From the NCBI GenBank assembly GCA_903844155.1, contig CAIMSU010000162.1:1-64000 (forward strand): a stretch of DNA of 64,000 nucleotides. Reading direction: 5' to 3'. The position numbers were made by a program, and so were the translations under genes. The notes under the pieces were generated by a model, which saw only the letters and a list, made by a program, of their open reading frames with translations, did not search any database and had not been told where the DNA came from. This stretch comes from an uncultured Pseudomonadota bacterium (GTDB taxonomy: Bacteria > Myxococcota_A > UBA796 > SXON01). Of this stretch, positions 26,895 to 36,200 are shown one piece after another; the first letter of the stretch is position 1, and each line of letters begins with the position of its first letter.

Positions 26895-28253
26895 TCACAC
26901 GCCGGAGAATTGCACCCCGTCGAACAGCAGCGACGGCGACCGGACGCCCGAGTAGACGTAGGGGTCGTCCGCGGCCTCGCTGAACTGGTGGAAGATCTCG
27001 GTCACGTTCCCGGAGACGTTCATCTCCGACAAATTGGCCGTCGCAACGCCGTTCTCGTACAGCACGCCCTGGATCCCGTAGCTGAAGTCGCCCGTCAGCC
27101 CATTGCCGTTTCCGCCGAGAAAACCAGTCACGACGATGCATTTTGGCAGGTCGGCGAGGATCGTGGCGACGGAGCGGTCGCCCTTCGGCACGACCCAGTT
27201 GGACCGGCCGCCGGTGGTCGGGTCCATCTTGAGCTTGCGCGCGTAGTAGAGCGACAGGTAGTAATTCTGCAGGATTCCCGCCGTCACCACGGGCATCGGC
27301 CGCGCGTAGAACGCGTCGCCATCCCAGGGGCGCGAGCCGAGCCCGCGTGGGATCGTCGGGTCGTCGAGGAGCGTGAAGCGGTCGTTGCCGATCCGCTCGC
27401 CCTTCTTGCCAGCGAGGCAGCTACGGCCCTGGTGGATCTCGCCGCCTGAGATCGGCCCACCGAGCACGCCGAGGATCCGCCCGGCAGCATGGTTTTCGAG
27501 CAGCATCGGGTAGCGCCCGGTCGCGATGGGACCGGAGCCCAGCCGCTTCTCGCCGCGCGCCCACGCCTCCTCCGCCAGAAACTTCGCGGTCGGGATGTCG
27601 GCGCGGTGATTCGCCCCGTAGTAGCTGTAGGATTCGGGCCGTCGCCCGCCCGGCTCGGAGAGCGTCAGCTCCACGCTCATCCCAAAGCCCGTGCCGCGAT
27701 GCTCGCCGACAAAACCGTTGGTCATCACGCGCACGCTGTCGCTCGACGAGTCGCCGACGCCGATGGTCGCGGAGATCACCCGATCCCGGTTCGGGAGCGC
27801 ATCGACCGCCGCCTCCAGCTCCTCCGCGAGCTGTCCACGGGCCCGGGCGTCGAGCGCAGGCCAGGTCGGGTCCACCTGATCGAGGACCTCGTCGGACGTC
27901 GCCCGCCCACAGAGTGCGGCGTCGGGCTGTCGGCGTTCAACCTCGGGTTCGAGCGCTCGCGTCGCGTCGACGGCGCGCGCCAGGAACGCGCGCAGGGCTA
28001 CCGGCCGCAAGTCCGACGTCGCGTGGCTGGAGTACCGGTCCCCGACCAACAGCGAGACGGAGAGCCCCAGCGACGTCGCCCGTTGCGCTTGTTCGAGCTT
28101 CCCCGCCCGACGTTGCAGGCTCACCTCCGTGGACCGCGACACGCTGCAGCTCACCTCGCTCGCCCCCATCCCGCGCGCGAGATCGTGCGCCTCGTGCGCG
28201 ACGTCGAGGAGCGACCGGCTGTGGTCGTGCGCGTCGTTGTTCCCGGAGCTCAT
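26895..28253 (-). CDS. tldE: TldE/PmbA-family protein
   Basis: 452 residues. TldE is the catalytically silent partner in the TldD-TldE metalloprotease heterodimer, which trims unfolded peptides, for example microcin B17 and the CcdA antitoxin in E. coli. The body matches the family: SLQRRAGKLEQAQRATSLGL in the N-terminal domain, GSGPIATGRYPMLLENHAAG, and GDFSYGIQGVLYENGVA near the end. No HExxxH is present, as expected. The ATG at 28253 overlaps the tldD stop by 4 bases (ATGA), giving a stoichiometric pair. It is the last gene of a long minus-strand run that includes the giant protein. Confidence 0.93.
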   Translation of the reverse strand: MSSGNNDAHDHSRSLLDVAHEAHDLARGMGASEVSCSVSRSTEVSLQRRAGKLEQAQRATSLGLSVSLLVGDRYSSHATSDLRPVALRAFLARAVDATRALEPEVERRQPDAALCGRATSDEVLDQVDPTWPALDARARGQLAEELEAAVDALPNRDRVISATIGVGDSSSDSVRVMTNGFVGEHRGTGFGMSVELTLSEPGGRRPESYSYYGANHRADIPTAKFLAEEAWARGEKRLGSGPIATGRYPMLLENHAAGRILGVLGGPISGGEIHQGRSCLAGKKGERIGNDRFTLLDDPTIPRGLGSRPWDGDAFYARPMPVVTAGILQNYYLSLYYARKLKMDPTTGGRSNWVVPKGDRSVATILADLPKCIVVTGFLGGNGNGLTGDFSYGIQGVLYENGVATANLSEMNVSGNVTEIFHQFSEAADDPYVYSGVRSPSLLFDGVQFSGV

Positions 28254-29710
28254 GACGCACCTCCCACCGAGAGCTTGTCGACCTTGACTGTCGGCATTCC
28301 TTGCGAGACCGGCACACTCTGGCCGTCCTTGCCGCACGTCCAGCCGCCGATGTCGATCTGCAGGTCGTTCCCCACCATCTGCACCGTCTCCAGCACTTTG
28401 GGCCCGTTCCCGATGATGTTCACGTCCTTGATCGGGCGCGTGAGCTTGCCATCCTCGATGAGGTAGCCGTGGCGCACGTAGAACGCGAAGTCACCGGCGC
28501 CGATCTGCACCTGACCGTTGCTGAACGTCGAGCAGTAGATGCCGGTTTTCACGGAGGCGATGATCTCTTCGGGGGTGAACGCCCCGTTCTCCATGTAGGT
28601 CGCGCGCATGCGTGGGAGCACCGGCGAGCGGAAGCTCTCGCGGCGGCCGGAGCCCGTCGGCGCGACCTTGTAGTGCTTCGCGCTGATCTCGTCGTGCAAA
28701 TACGACTTCAGGATGCCGTCCTCGATGAGCACGGTCTTCTCGGCGGGGTTCGCCTCGTCGTCCGTGTTGATGGTGCCGCGCGCGTAGGGGAGCGTGCCGT
28801 CGTCGACGACGGTGACGCCCTTCGGCGCGATGCGCTGCCCGAGCTTGTCGGCGTAGATACTGATGCCCTTGCGGTTGAAGTCCGCCTCCAGCCCGTGCCC
28901 GATGGCCTCGTGGAGGAGGATGCCCGAGGAGCCGGCGCCGAGCACGACCGTCATCTCGCCAGCCGGCGGCTTGCCTGCTTCGAACAGGATCATCGTGTCG
29001 TCGATCGCTTTCTTGACGAGGTAGTCCACGTTCGCGGGCGAGTAGAATTCCAGCCCCTGTCGCTGGGCGATGTTCGCCATCGACGACTCTTTTTTGCCGT
29101 TCTCCTCCGCCGTCACGGAGACGAACGCGCGGGTCATCGGCTGGTAGTCGTAGACCATCCGCCCGTCCGGCCGGACGATGAGGATGTGCTTCTGCGTGTC
29201 CGCCATCATCGTCTCGACCTTTTTCACGCGATTGTCCCTCGCGAACGTGGTCTGTTCCCACGTTCGCACCATCCCCACGCGCGTCGCCATGTCGACCTGC
29301 TCCCACGGCGTTTTTACAGCGTAGCGACTGGCGTATCCGGCGCCAGGCCCGCGTGACCCGATGCGCGCCACGTCCCTTGGTCGCCCGCCAGCCGCGATCT
29401 CCGCCGCGACCTGCGCCGTCTCCCGCATCGCCGCGACCGAAAGATCCTCGGTGTACGCGTACCCGACGGCGTCCCCGACCACGACGCGCACGCCGAGCCC
29501 GAGGTCGACGTTGGTGCTCGCCCGGTTGACCTTGCCGTCCGACAGTGAGACAGACGTGGCGTTCAAGTGCTCGAAGTAGAGATCGGCGTCGTCGCCACCA
29601 CGGCCGAGGGCATCGCCGAGCACCTGCCGAAGGAGCTCCTCAGTGAGGCCGAATTGGGCGAACCATTGCATCGTGAGGCTCCGAGGGGGGAAGACCGAGA
29701 ACGTAGTCAT
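28250..29710 (-). CDS. tldD: TldD metalloprotease
   Basis: A 486-residue catalytic subunit of the TldD-TldE protease. The zinc motif HEAIGHGLE has His267 and His272 as ligands and Glu268 as base. Conserved blocks DDEANPAEKTVLIEDGIL and GRRESFRSPVLPRM are also present. In known systems TldD/E cleaves extended peptides, including ribosomal peptide precursors and antitoxins. The start ATG is at 29710; a second Met lies at residue 14. Thirty bases separate it from the upstream membrane-protein gene on the same strand. Confidence 0.95.
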   Translation of the reverse strand: MTTFSVFPPRSLTMQWFAQFGLTEELLRQVLGDALGRGGDDADLYFEHLNATSVSLSDGKVNRASTNVDLGLGVRVVVGDAVGYAYTEDLSVAAMRETAQVAAEIAAGGRPRDVARIGSRGPGAGYASRYAVKTPWEQVDMATRVGMVRTWEQTTFARDNRVKKVETMMADTQKHILIVRPDGRMVYDYQPMTRAFVSVTAEENGKKESSMANIAQRQGLEFYSPANVDYLVKKAIDDTMILFEAGKPPAGEMTVVLGAGSSGILLHEAIGHGLEADFNRKGISIYADKLGQRIAPKGVTVVDDGTLPYARGTINTDDEANPAEKTVLIEDGILKSYLHDEISAKHYKVAPTGSGRRESFRSPVLPRMRATYMENGAFTPEEIIASVKTGIYCSTFSNGQVQIGAGDFAFYVRHGYLIEDGKLTRPIKDVNIIGNGPKVLETVQMVGNDLQIDIGGWTCGKDGQSVPVSQGMPTVKVDKLSVGGAS

Positions 29711-29739
29711 GATCGGGGGGTTGGGAAGGCGGCGCCGGT

Positions 29740-31269
29740 CTACGGGCGCTTGCAGCGTGCTTCGGCGTCCGTCGCGTCACGGCCCAATTGGCGGCTCGCC
29801 TCGGCGATCGCGCACCACGTCGGCCCGTTTTCGGGCATCGGGCGCGTGGACGCGCGACGGTAGTCCATCAGCGCCATTGCGTCGTCGGGGCGGTGGAGCG
29901 CCAGGGCGCGCTGGGCCACCTCGGCCAACTCCTGGGGCGAGGGCTCGAAATAGGCGTCGTGGCCGGGGAGCGCGGCCATTCCAGACATCCAGGCATCGAG
30001 CCCATCGGCATCCCGATGCTGGGCGAACCGCACGCGCGCGAGCTGGGTGAGGGCGAGGGCATCACCGCCATACCGGGCGTCCTCCGCCCACAGTTTGCCC
30101 TCGTCCTGGTAGGCGAGCACGACCGGGACCGTCCGTGGCAGGTTCGCCAGGGACAACGCGACAAGCAGGGCGGTGGCGATGTTGAGCACGCGAGGGGAGC
30201 CGGCCGGGGCGAGCCGGACGACGAGGACCGCGAGGCTCGCCCCGAGCGGGACGTAGACGTACCGGGCGCACAGGAACCCCATCAGTCCGCCAGCTGCGGC
30301 GGGCACCGTCAGGGCCACCCACGTCACGCCGGCGGCAGTGCACGCCCGGGCGGTCTCTCCGCTCGCCCGCAAGCTCGCGATCCCCAGCCCGAGCAGGACG
30401 GCTGCGCCGCCTAGCGCCAGCCCGGCGTCCGACGGGTGGAGCTGCCCGACAAAGCCCGACTTTGCGAGGGCGGCAGGCCAGCTGGTCAGGACCGGCAACC
30501 AGCACAGGGCGACCTTGAGCGCGGTCCCGGCGTGGGCGGCAGGAATGGCCGGGATCTTCCAGAGGTACCAGCCCCCATAGAGGCCGGCCGCGACCAGCCC
30601 CACGCCGGCCAGGGCGGCCGCGTGTCGGCGTCGCCCGGCGAGGAGCGCGAGCGTCGGCGCGAGCACAAGGACCGGCGCGGTGCTCTCCTTCGTGAAGAGC
30701 GCCGTCACCAGCAGCATGCCGTAGGCGCCGACCGCGCCCCGTCCCTGGCCCTCCGCCGCGACCAACGCCGGAATCACCGCGGCCAATGCGAGGACGTCGC
30801 AGGCGTCGGCACACCACGGCACCACGTAGGCCGTCGCCGAGTGCGCCGAGAGGAAGAGCCCGCCGGCCGCCGCGAACCTGAGCGACTCCGCGCGCGGGGC
30901 GTTGCCGCCTCGTCCCCCCAGCCAGCCGAGCCCGCCGCAGATCAGGGCATGAACGGCCAGATTTCCGGCGTGCACGACGGCGGGCGAATACCCCTCCCGC
31001 CCGCGGAGCAGGAGGTAGTACATGTCCGTGATGGGGCGTGTGAACCGCGCGGCCGCGGGGGACGGGTCGTCGATGTAGAGCCCGTGCATCGACGTCCACG
31101 CGTCAAGCGGCCCGAGCGCGCGCGAGGTGTACCGGCCGGGCGTCCAGACGGTGTCGGTGAACAACTTCCAGTCGTCGAGGAACCAGCCGTTTTGCAGCGT
31201 CGACCCGTAGATCAGGAGCGCGGTGAGGACGGGCAGCAGGACCCACAACGCGCGTTGGACACGGCTCAC
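29740..31269 (-). CDS. GT-C-like polytopic membrane protein
   Basis: 509 residues from a GTG that overlaps the stop of the GT87 gene (GTGA). Longer in-frame starts upstream are antisense-like and were rejected. The N-terminus has a TM helix followed by YGSTLQNGWFLDDW, an acidic motif in the first external loop as in GT-C glycosyltransferases and TMTC-like proteins. About 9-10 hydrophobic segments run to residue ~385, then a ~110-residue soluble helical tail (TPR-like ALALHRPDDAMALMDY). It is probably a polyprenyl-linked sugar transferase of the inner membrane; acceptor unknown. Confidence 0.7.
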   Translation of the reverse strand: MSRVQRALWVLLPVLTALLIYGSTLQNGWFLDDWKLFTDTVWTPGRYTSRALGPLDAWTSMHGLYIDDPSPAAARFTRPITDMYYLLLRGREGYSPAVVHAGNLAVHALICGGLGWLGGRGGNAPRAESLRFAAAGGLFLSAHSATAYVVPWCADACDVLALAAVIPALVAAEGQGRGAVGAYGMLLVTALFTKESTAPVLVLAPTLALLAGRRRHAAALAGVGLVAAGLYGGWYLWKIPAIPAAHAGTALKVALCWLPVLTSWPAALAKSGFVGQLHPSDAGLALGGAAVLLGLGIASLRASGETARACTAAGVTWVALTVPAAAGGLMGFLCARYVYVPLGASLAVLVVRLAPAGSPRVLNIATALLVALSLANLPRTVPVVLAYQDEGKLWAEDARYGGDALALTQLARVRFAQHRDADGLDAWMSGMAALPGHDAYFEPSPQELAEVAQRALALHRPDDAMALMDYRRASTRPMPENGPTWCAIAEASRQLGRDATDAEARCKRP

Positions 31270-32474
31270 GGAGGCTCCAGGGCCGCGGCTGGGCGCGGGA
31301 CGAGACAAATGCAATAGAGGACGAACACAGCCACCATCTTCATCGCGCCGAGCGGCGCCGCGAGGTCGGGGAAGAGGTAGGTCACGGGCTGCCACCAGTC
31401 AAATGGCAGCGCCAGGACCCCAGAGAGCCCTGCGATCCAAAGTCCGGCTCTTCGACCCGGCGGGAGTGCCGTGAACGCAAAGGCCAGCGCGGGGAGGACC
31501 AGCATCAGGTGCGTGTCCCACGCCAGCGGCGCGCACAGCACCATGACGCACCCGAAGGCCCCCGCCACCCCGAGCATGCCGAGGCCACCTGTGGGTTCCG
31601 TGCGTGCGCGCATCGCGAGCAGGCCGGACATCCCCAGCATCAACGCCGAGCGGATGCCGTTGGCGAGCGGCGAGAGGTGCGTGCGGCTCGGGTCGTCGCC
31701 GAGCAGGACGAGCACGCGCGAGAAGGCGTGGTTGAGCTGACCGTCCAGGCGTGGGACGTCAAAAGGGTAGGTTCCGCTGGCGAGGACCGGCCAGACGTCG
31801 GCGTGGAACGCCTCAAACGGCGCCCGCGAGTAGAGCGCCACCGTCGTCGCGACGAGCGCGGCGGTCGTCAGCGCGAACGCGACGAGGGCGCGCCCTTCCC
31901 GTCGCCCGACCATTGCTGCCAGCACGACGACGGGCGAGATCTTTGCCGCGACGCCGATCGCGAGCCAGCTCCCGCTCATCCGCATGACCGCTTCGAGCAG
32001 CACAATCGTCAACGCGGCGTTCACGTTGCCGACCTGTTGGTTGAAGATCGTCGGATAGTAGGCGCAAGTCCCGCCGATGCATGCGGGGAGCGAGAGCCCG
32101 GACCAGACCGACAGTCGCCACGCCAGCGCCAACACGGTCAGCGCGTTGACGATGGTCCAGGCGGCCTGCGCGGAGGGGTAGTCCGGGAAGACGGCGGTCC
32201 AGGCGGAAAACGCAAGGAACGGCGGCGGGTAGAAGTAGGGTTGGACGATCGGGTTGGCGTGCGTCCAGGCGGTGCAGGTGCTGCTGAGCTGGGCGTGGTC
32301 GTACGGGTTCCCACCTGAAAGTGCCAGTCGCACCGCGCAAAGAAACGTCCGGCTGTCGTCGCGCATCGGCTCGGCCACGGCACCACGGTGGGCGAGGTAG
32401 ATACAGCCGGCAAATGCGGACAAGGCCAGCGCCCAGGCCGCCCACGTCACTCTCGGGGTCACCGGCTCGCGCAT
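31266..32474 (-). CDS. glycosyltransferase family 87 (DUF2029)-like protein
   Basis: 402 residues with about ten hydrophobic segments. An acidic external-loop stretch (EPMRDDSRTFLC) and GGNPYDHAQLS followed by PYFYPPPFLAFSAW match the GT87/DUF2029 pattern (NPY then YPP), a family that includes mycobacterial polyprenol-phosphate-mannose-dependent mannosyltransferases. The inner membrane is the expected location. Coupled to the GT-C-like gene by a 4-base overlap, it suggests a two-enzyme glycan-modification step. A 31-base gap separates it from the outer-membrane-like gene upstream. Confidence 0.8.
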   Translation of the reverse strand: MREPVTPRVTWAAWALALSAFAGCIYLAHRGAVAEPMRDDSRTFLCAVRLALSGGNPYDHAQLSSTCTAWTHANPIVQPYFYPPPFLAFSAWTAVFPDYPSAQAAWTIVNALTVLALAWRLSVWSGLSLPACIGGTCAYYPTIFNQQVGNVNAALTIVLLEAVMRMSGSWLAIGVAAKISPVVVLAAMVGRREGRALVAFALTTAALVATTVALYSRAPFEAFHADVWPVLASGTYPFDVPRLDGQLNHAFSRVLVLLGDDPSRTHLSPLANGIRSALMLGMSGLLAMRARTEPTGGLGMLGVAGAFGCVMVLCAPLAWDTHLMLVLPALAFAFTALPPGRRAGLWIAGLSGVLALPFDWWQPVTYLFPDLAAPLGAMKMVAVFVLYCICLVPRPAAALEPP

Positions 32475-32505
32475 CCGGCTTCCGTATCGCGGCGGTCCCG
32501 GCGGG

Positions 32506-33168
32506 CTAATCCAGCGGTTCGGTCAGCGGGGAGCCGGCGAGGAATTCGAGCGAGAGCGTCAGGCCGGGCTGCGCGTTGACCGTGTCGCCAGGCCCGGTCT
32601 GGTCCACCGCCACCCAGCCGCCTGCGTTGAGGACCCAGCGAGACGAGAGCGGCGCGCTGACAGCCCCGTAGATCCCGCCGACGGGCACGGTGGCGACCTC
32701 GTCCGGGGGGCGGTTTGGCGTGGTGCAATCAGCGCTACCGTCGGAATACGCCATGCACCCCCAGTGGTCCTTCCATCGCCCGTAGAGCCAGGGGGCGTTC
32801 GCGACGTAGGCGCCTGCCCGCACTTGCCAACTCCCCGCGTCCCCCCACGCGATTCCGAAGCCGGTGCGGGCGGTGAGGTAGGTGGTGCGACGAAGCTCCG
32901 CGTTGTCTCGCGGCGTCGTGACGACGGTGTCGCCCTCGGGCCCGAAGGTGGTGACAGTCTCGACGATCGTGTCACGGTGGTACCATCGCAGCCCGCTCGC
33001 CTCGATCTCCGTGAACGGCTCCACCGCCACCGTGCCCAACACCCAGTGACCACGGACATCGACCCCACCCCGCCCGACCGGCCGCGCCCATCCGTTGGCG
33101 CTCGTGTCCGTCGCCAGCGGTCGCGAGAAGGTACCCGGGGAGCCTTCGAGCTCGGCCCCGATTTGCAC
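32506..33168 (-). CDS. outer-membrane-protein-like ORF lacking a signal peptide
   Basis: 220 residues from a GTG at 33168, the only ATG/GTG/TTG in this frame below the upstream stop. The alternating hydrophobic/polar pattern with aromatic girdle residues (WVLGTVAVEPFTEIEASGLRW, TGFGIAWG and others) suggests beta-strands. There is no signal peptide in frame. A different frame starts at GTG 33257, seven bases after the giant's stop, and reads MTRSLSALAGLAGAGDVNGD, which is signal-like. A single-base indel near 33195-33215 would join them. So either the gene is frameshifted (natural or sequencing error) or the start is non-standard. Family unknown. Confidence 0.5.
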   Translation of the reverse strand: MQIGAELEGSPGTFSRPLATDTSANGWARPVGRGGVDVRGHWVLGTVAVEPFTEIEASGLRWYHRDTIVETVTTFGPEGDTVVTTPRDNAELRRTTYLTARTGFGIAWGDAGSWQVRAGAYVANAPWLYGRWKDHWGCMAYSDGSADCTTPNRPPDEVATVPVGGIYGAVSAPLSSRWVLNAGGWVAVDQTGPGDTVNAQPGLTLSLEFLAGSPLTEPLD

Positions 33169-33263
33169 GGCCGAGCTGACCGCGACCGTCGCCGGCCGTC
33201 GCCGTTCACGTCGCCAGCGCCGGCGAGGCCCGCAAGGGCGCTGAGGGAGCGCGTCACCGCGCC

Positions 33264-36200
33264 TTACTTGGCCCCGATCTGCGCGTCGTCAGCGACGGGC
33301 CCGGTCCGCTTCTGCGCCGCCCGCCACTTCCCAAGGTGCAACCCAAGGATCTTCGCCTGCTCCTCGGGCGGGCGCGCGGCAATGTCCACGAGCCGGGCAG
33401 TGTCCATCGCCTCCAACTTCCGCTGCGCGTCGGCATACCCCACGCCAGCCTCGTCGGACGCCGCCTGCAGGGAGTAGCTCTGCTCCACGAATTCACGCGA
33501 CCCGGACGCGATCTTGTGGCGTAGCGCGGGGTCTTTGGCCGCTGGCCCGAGCACCCGCACGGATCCATCGGGCGTCTGCAGGCCAACGACGACCGGAAAG
33601 CCCCAGTCGGAGGGCGTCGGGTCGACGAGCGGGCGGAGCACAGGGATCTTCGCCAGCATCTTGCCGGTGGACCGCTGCGCGTCCTCGCCCCCGCCCAGCG
33701 TGTGCACGGTCGGCGCGTCGGAGACAACGGCCTGTGCGCCGATGGCCTCGTTCACGTCGATGCGGCGGGCGTACACGTACCGGATCGCGGGGGTGCCGTC
33801 CTCCGCGCGACCGTCCTGGACCACCACACGGGCGGTCGCGTCAGGCCGGTGCCAGTCGGCGTCGCTCGTGCCGGGCTTCGGACGCTGCTCGACGGCGATG
33901 ACGCGCTGCTGGAGGACGCCCAGGCCGCCGTCCGCGCGCGCCGTCTCGGTCGTCCCGTCGGTCTGGCCGATGACGAGCCGATCTCCAGCCTTTCCGGTGG
34001 CTCGTTGCCCAAGCTCGTTCGTGATGGCGTTGCTCCCGCCGCCGACCGTGACCGCGTCGTAGGTCTGGTCGACAAACCGCTTGCCGTCGCCCGCCGTCCG
34101 GGTCTTCGCGTCGACCCTCGCGTGTACGGCGTCGTCGTGGACCCGCGTCCGCAGCTTCGCGTCCAGCTTCGCGAGGTGCTCGTCGTCGGGTCCGGCGAGG
34201 TCGACGGTCGGATCCTGGACGGCGGACATCATCTGCGTGTGACCACCTCGCCCCTGTCGGCCAGCCTGCGCGCCACCCTGCGCCGCCGCCCCGCCCTGCT
34301 GGAGCGCCCACTGGTTCCCGCCGACGAATGCCCGCCGGTCGAGGATCTCGCGCCGGCCGTCATCGTGGAGGACCTGCACCTTGTCCCGCTCGGCGTATTC
34401 CACGGTGACGGGCGTGCGACCGTCCGGGTGCCAGGCGAGCATGCCGGGGCGTACAAGCTGGTCTTCTGGCGAGAGCTGCGCCGGGCGACGACCGAGCGCC
34501 TGCAGCCGGTCCATCTCCTGCGGCGTTGACAGGATGCCCGCTGCGCCCCGGCTCGCAGAGACTGCTTGCGAAGCGGGCATTTCAGTGCGAGGCTCTGCGA
34601 ACGTCTGCGCGTTGCGACGCGTGCGCGGGTTGACCGGGTCCTGCCCGGCCGGGAAGATGCGGCCCCACGTCCCGTCGATGATGGTGCCGTCGGCCAATTC
34701 GACCCACGCGTGCCCGCCCGTCGCCCCGTTCCCGTCCGGCACCGTGCCGACGACGACCTTGGATGCGATGCCCATCTCCGCGAGCGCAGCGTGCGTGAAC
34801 AGCGCCTTCTCGCGGCAAACGACCGTTCCCTGCTCGATCATCTGTCCGAGCCCGACGTTCCCGCCGGTGCGCTGGTACTCGGCCTGCTGGCCGGCCATGT
34901 TGTAGGTGATGCCGTCCTTGACATGGGCGGCGAGCAACGCCAGCTTCTGGTCGAGGGTGGTGCCCGCGGCGGTGGCAGCGTGGGCGCGATCCAACTGCCG
35001 ACGAAGCGCGGGATCGGCTTGCAGGTCGACGTGCACGAACTCGGTGTTTGACCCGTTCGCGTAGACCTTTTGCGCTTGCTTCGCCCATTGACTGCCGGGC
35101 GCGATGGGCGCGGCGACCGGCTGCTGGGCCACGGCCTGCTTTGCCACCTGCGCCTCCCGGGCGGGTCGTTCCGGGGCCGGCTCGGGGAGCGTCTTCGCGA
35201 CGCCGCCTTGAGCCGCCGCTCCTCCGCCGGCCGCCCCCTTCACCCGGTAGTTCGCCGCTTCGCTCTTCTCGACCCACTGCATCGACCCGTTCGTGTGCTG
35301 GAGCAGCACGCGCCCGTCCATCTCGTGCATGCCGAGCACCTCGACCTGCGCATTCGCCGCCTTCTGTGGGACGATCCCCGGCATCGTCTTGTCGCCCGGC
35401 GCTGCGACCGGCACACCGGGAGGCCTCTCGGCAACTGCGGGGCCAGCGACGAGCTTCGCCGCCTCGGCCTTCTCCATCCACTGCATGCCGCCGTTCTTGT
35501 ACTGGACGAGAACACGCCCTTCGAACTCGTTCATCGCCGAGACTTCGCCGCCCGGCATGGCGGCCAATGTCTTCGCGGGCGCTGCGGGCGCGCGGGTCTC
35601 GGCCGCTGCCTTCACGGGCGCCACCGGGGTCGGCTCGCCCTTGAGCACGGCGTTCATGTAGCCGGGGTTCTCGGCCTCGATCGCCGCGAGCTTCGCGTTG
35701 ATCTGCTTCGTCATCTCATGGTAGCGATCGGCGTACTGCTCGGGCAGCGGGTGTTCCGCGGTGACCTTGCCGGTGGCCTCGGCCAGCGCCTTGTACTGCG
35801 GGAGCATCTCGTCGATGCCGTGACGCGCGCGGATCTCGGGGTCGGTGACCTTGTTGAGCAGCTTGTAGACGCCGTCGTGGAAGTCGGGCTGGCCCTTGAA
35901 GGCGGTGATGGTGTCGGGGATCGTGAGCGATTTTGTCTCGAAGAAGCTGGTCGTTGACTTCGTGCCGATCTGCCATTCGTGGACGAGGCCGGTCTCGGCG
36001 TCGCGCACGTTGATGTGCCAGCGCGGGTAGCCCTCGCGCGGCTCCTTGACCTTGACGACGTCATCGCCAAAATGCGCCTTGATCCGCTCGACGGCGGTGG
36101 TGACGTCAGCGCCCGTCTCCAGATTGAAGCGCCCTCGCACGATGTCGCACATCTTGCCGACGTGCTCGTAGCCCTCGTTCCGCTGCTTCTTGACGATCTC

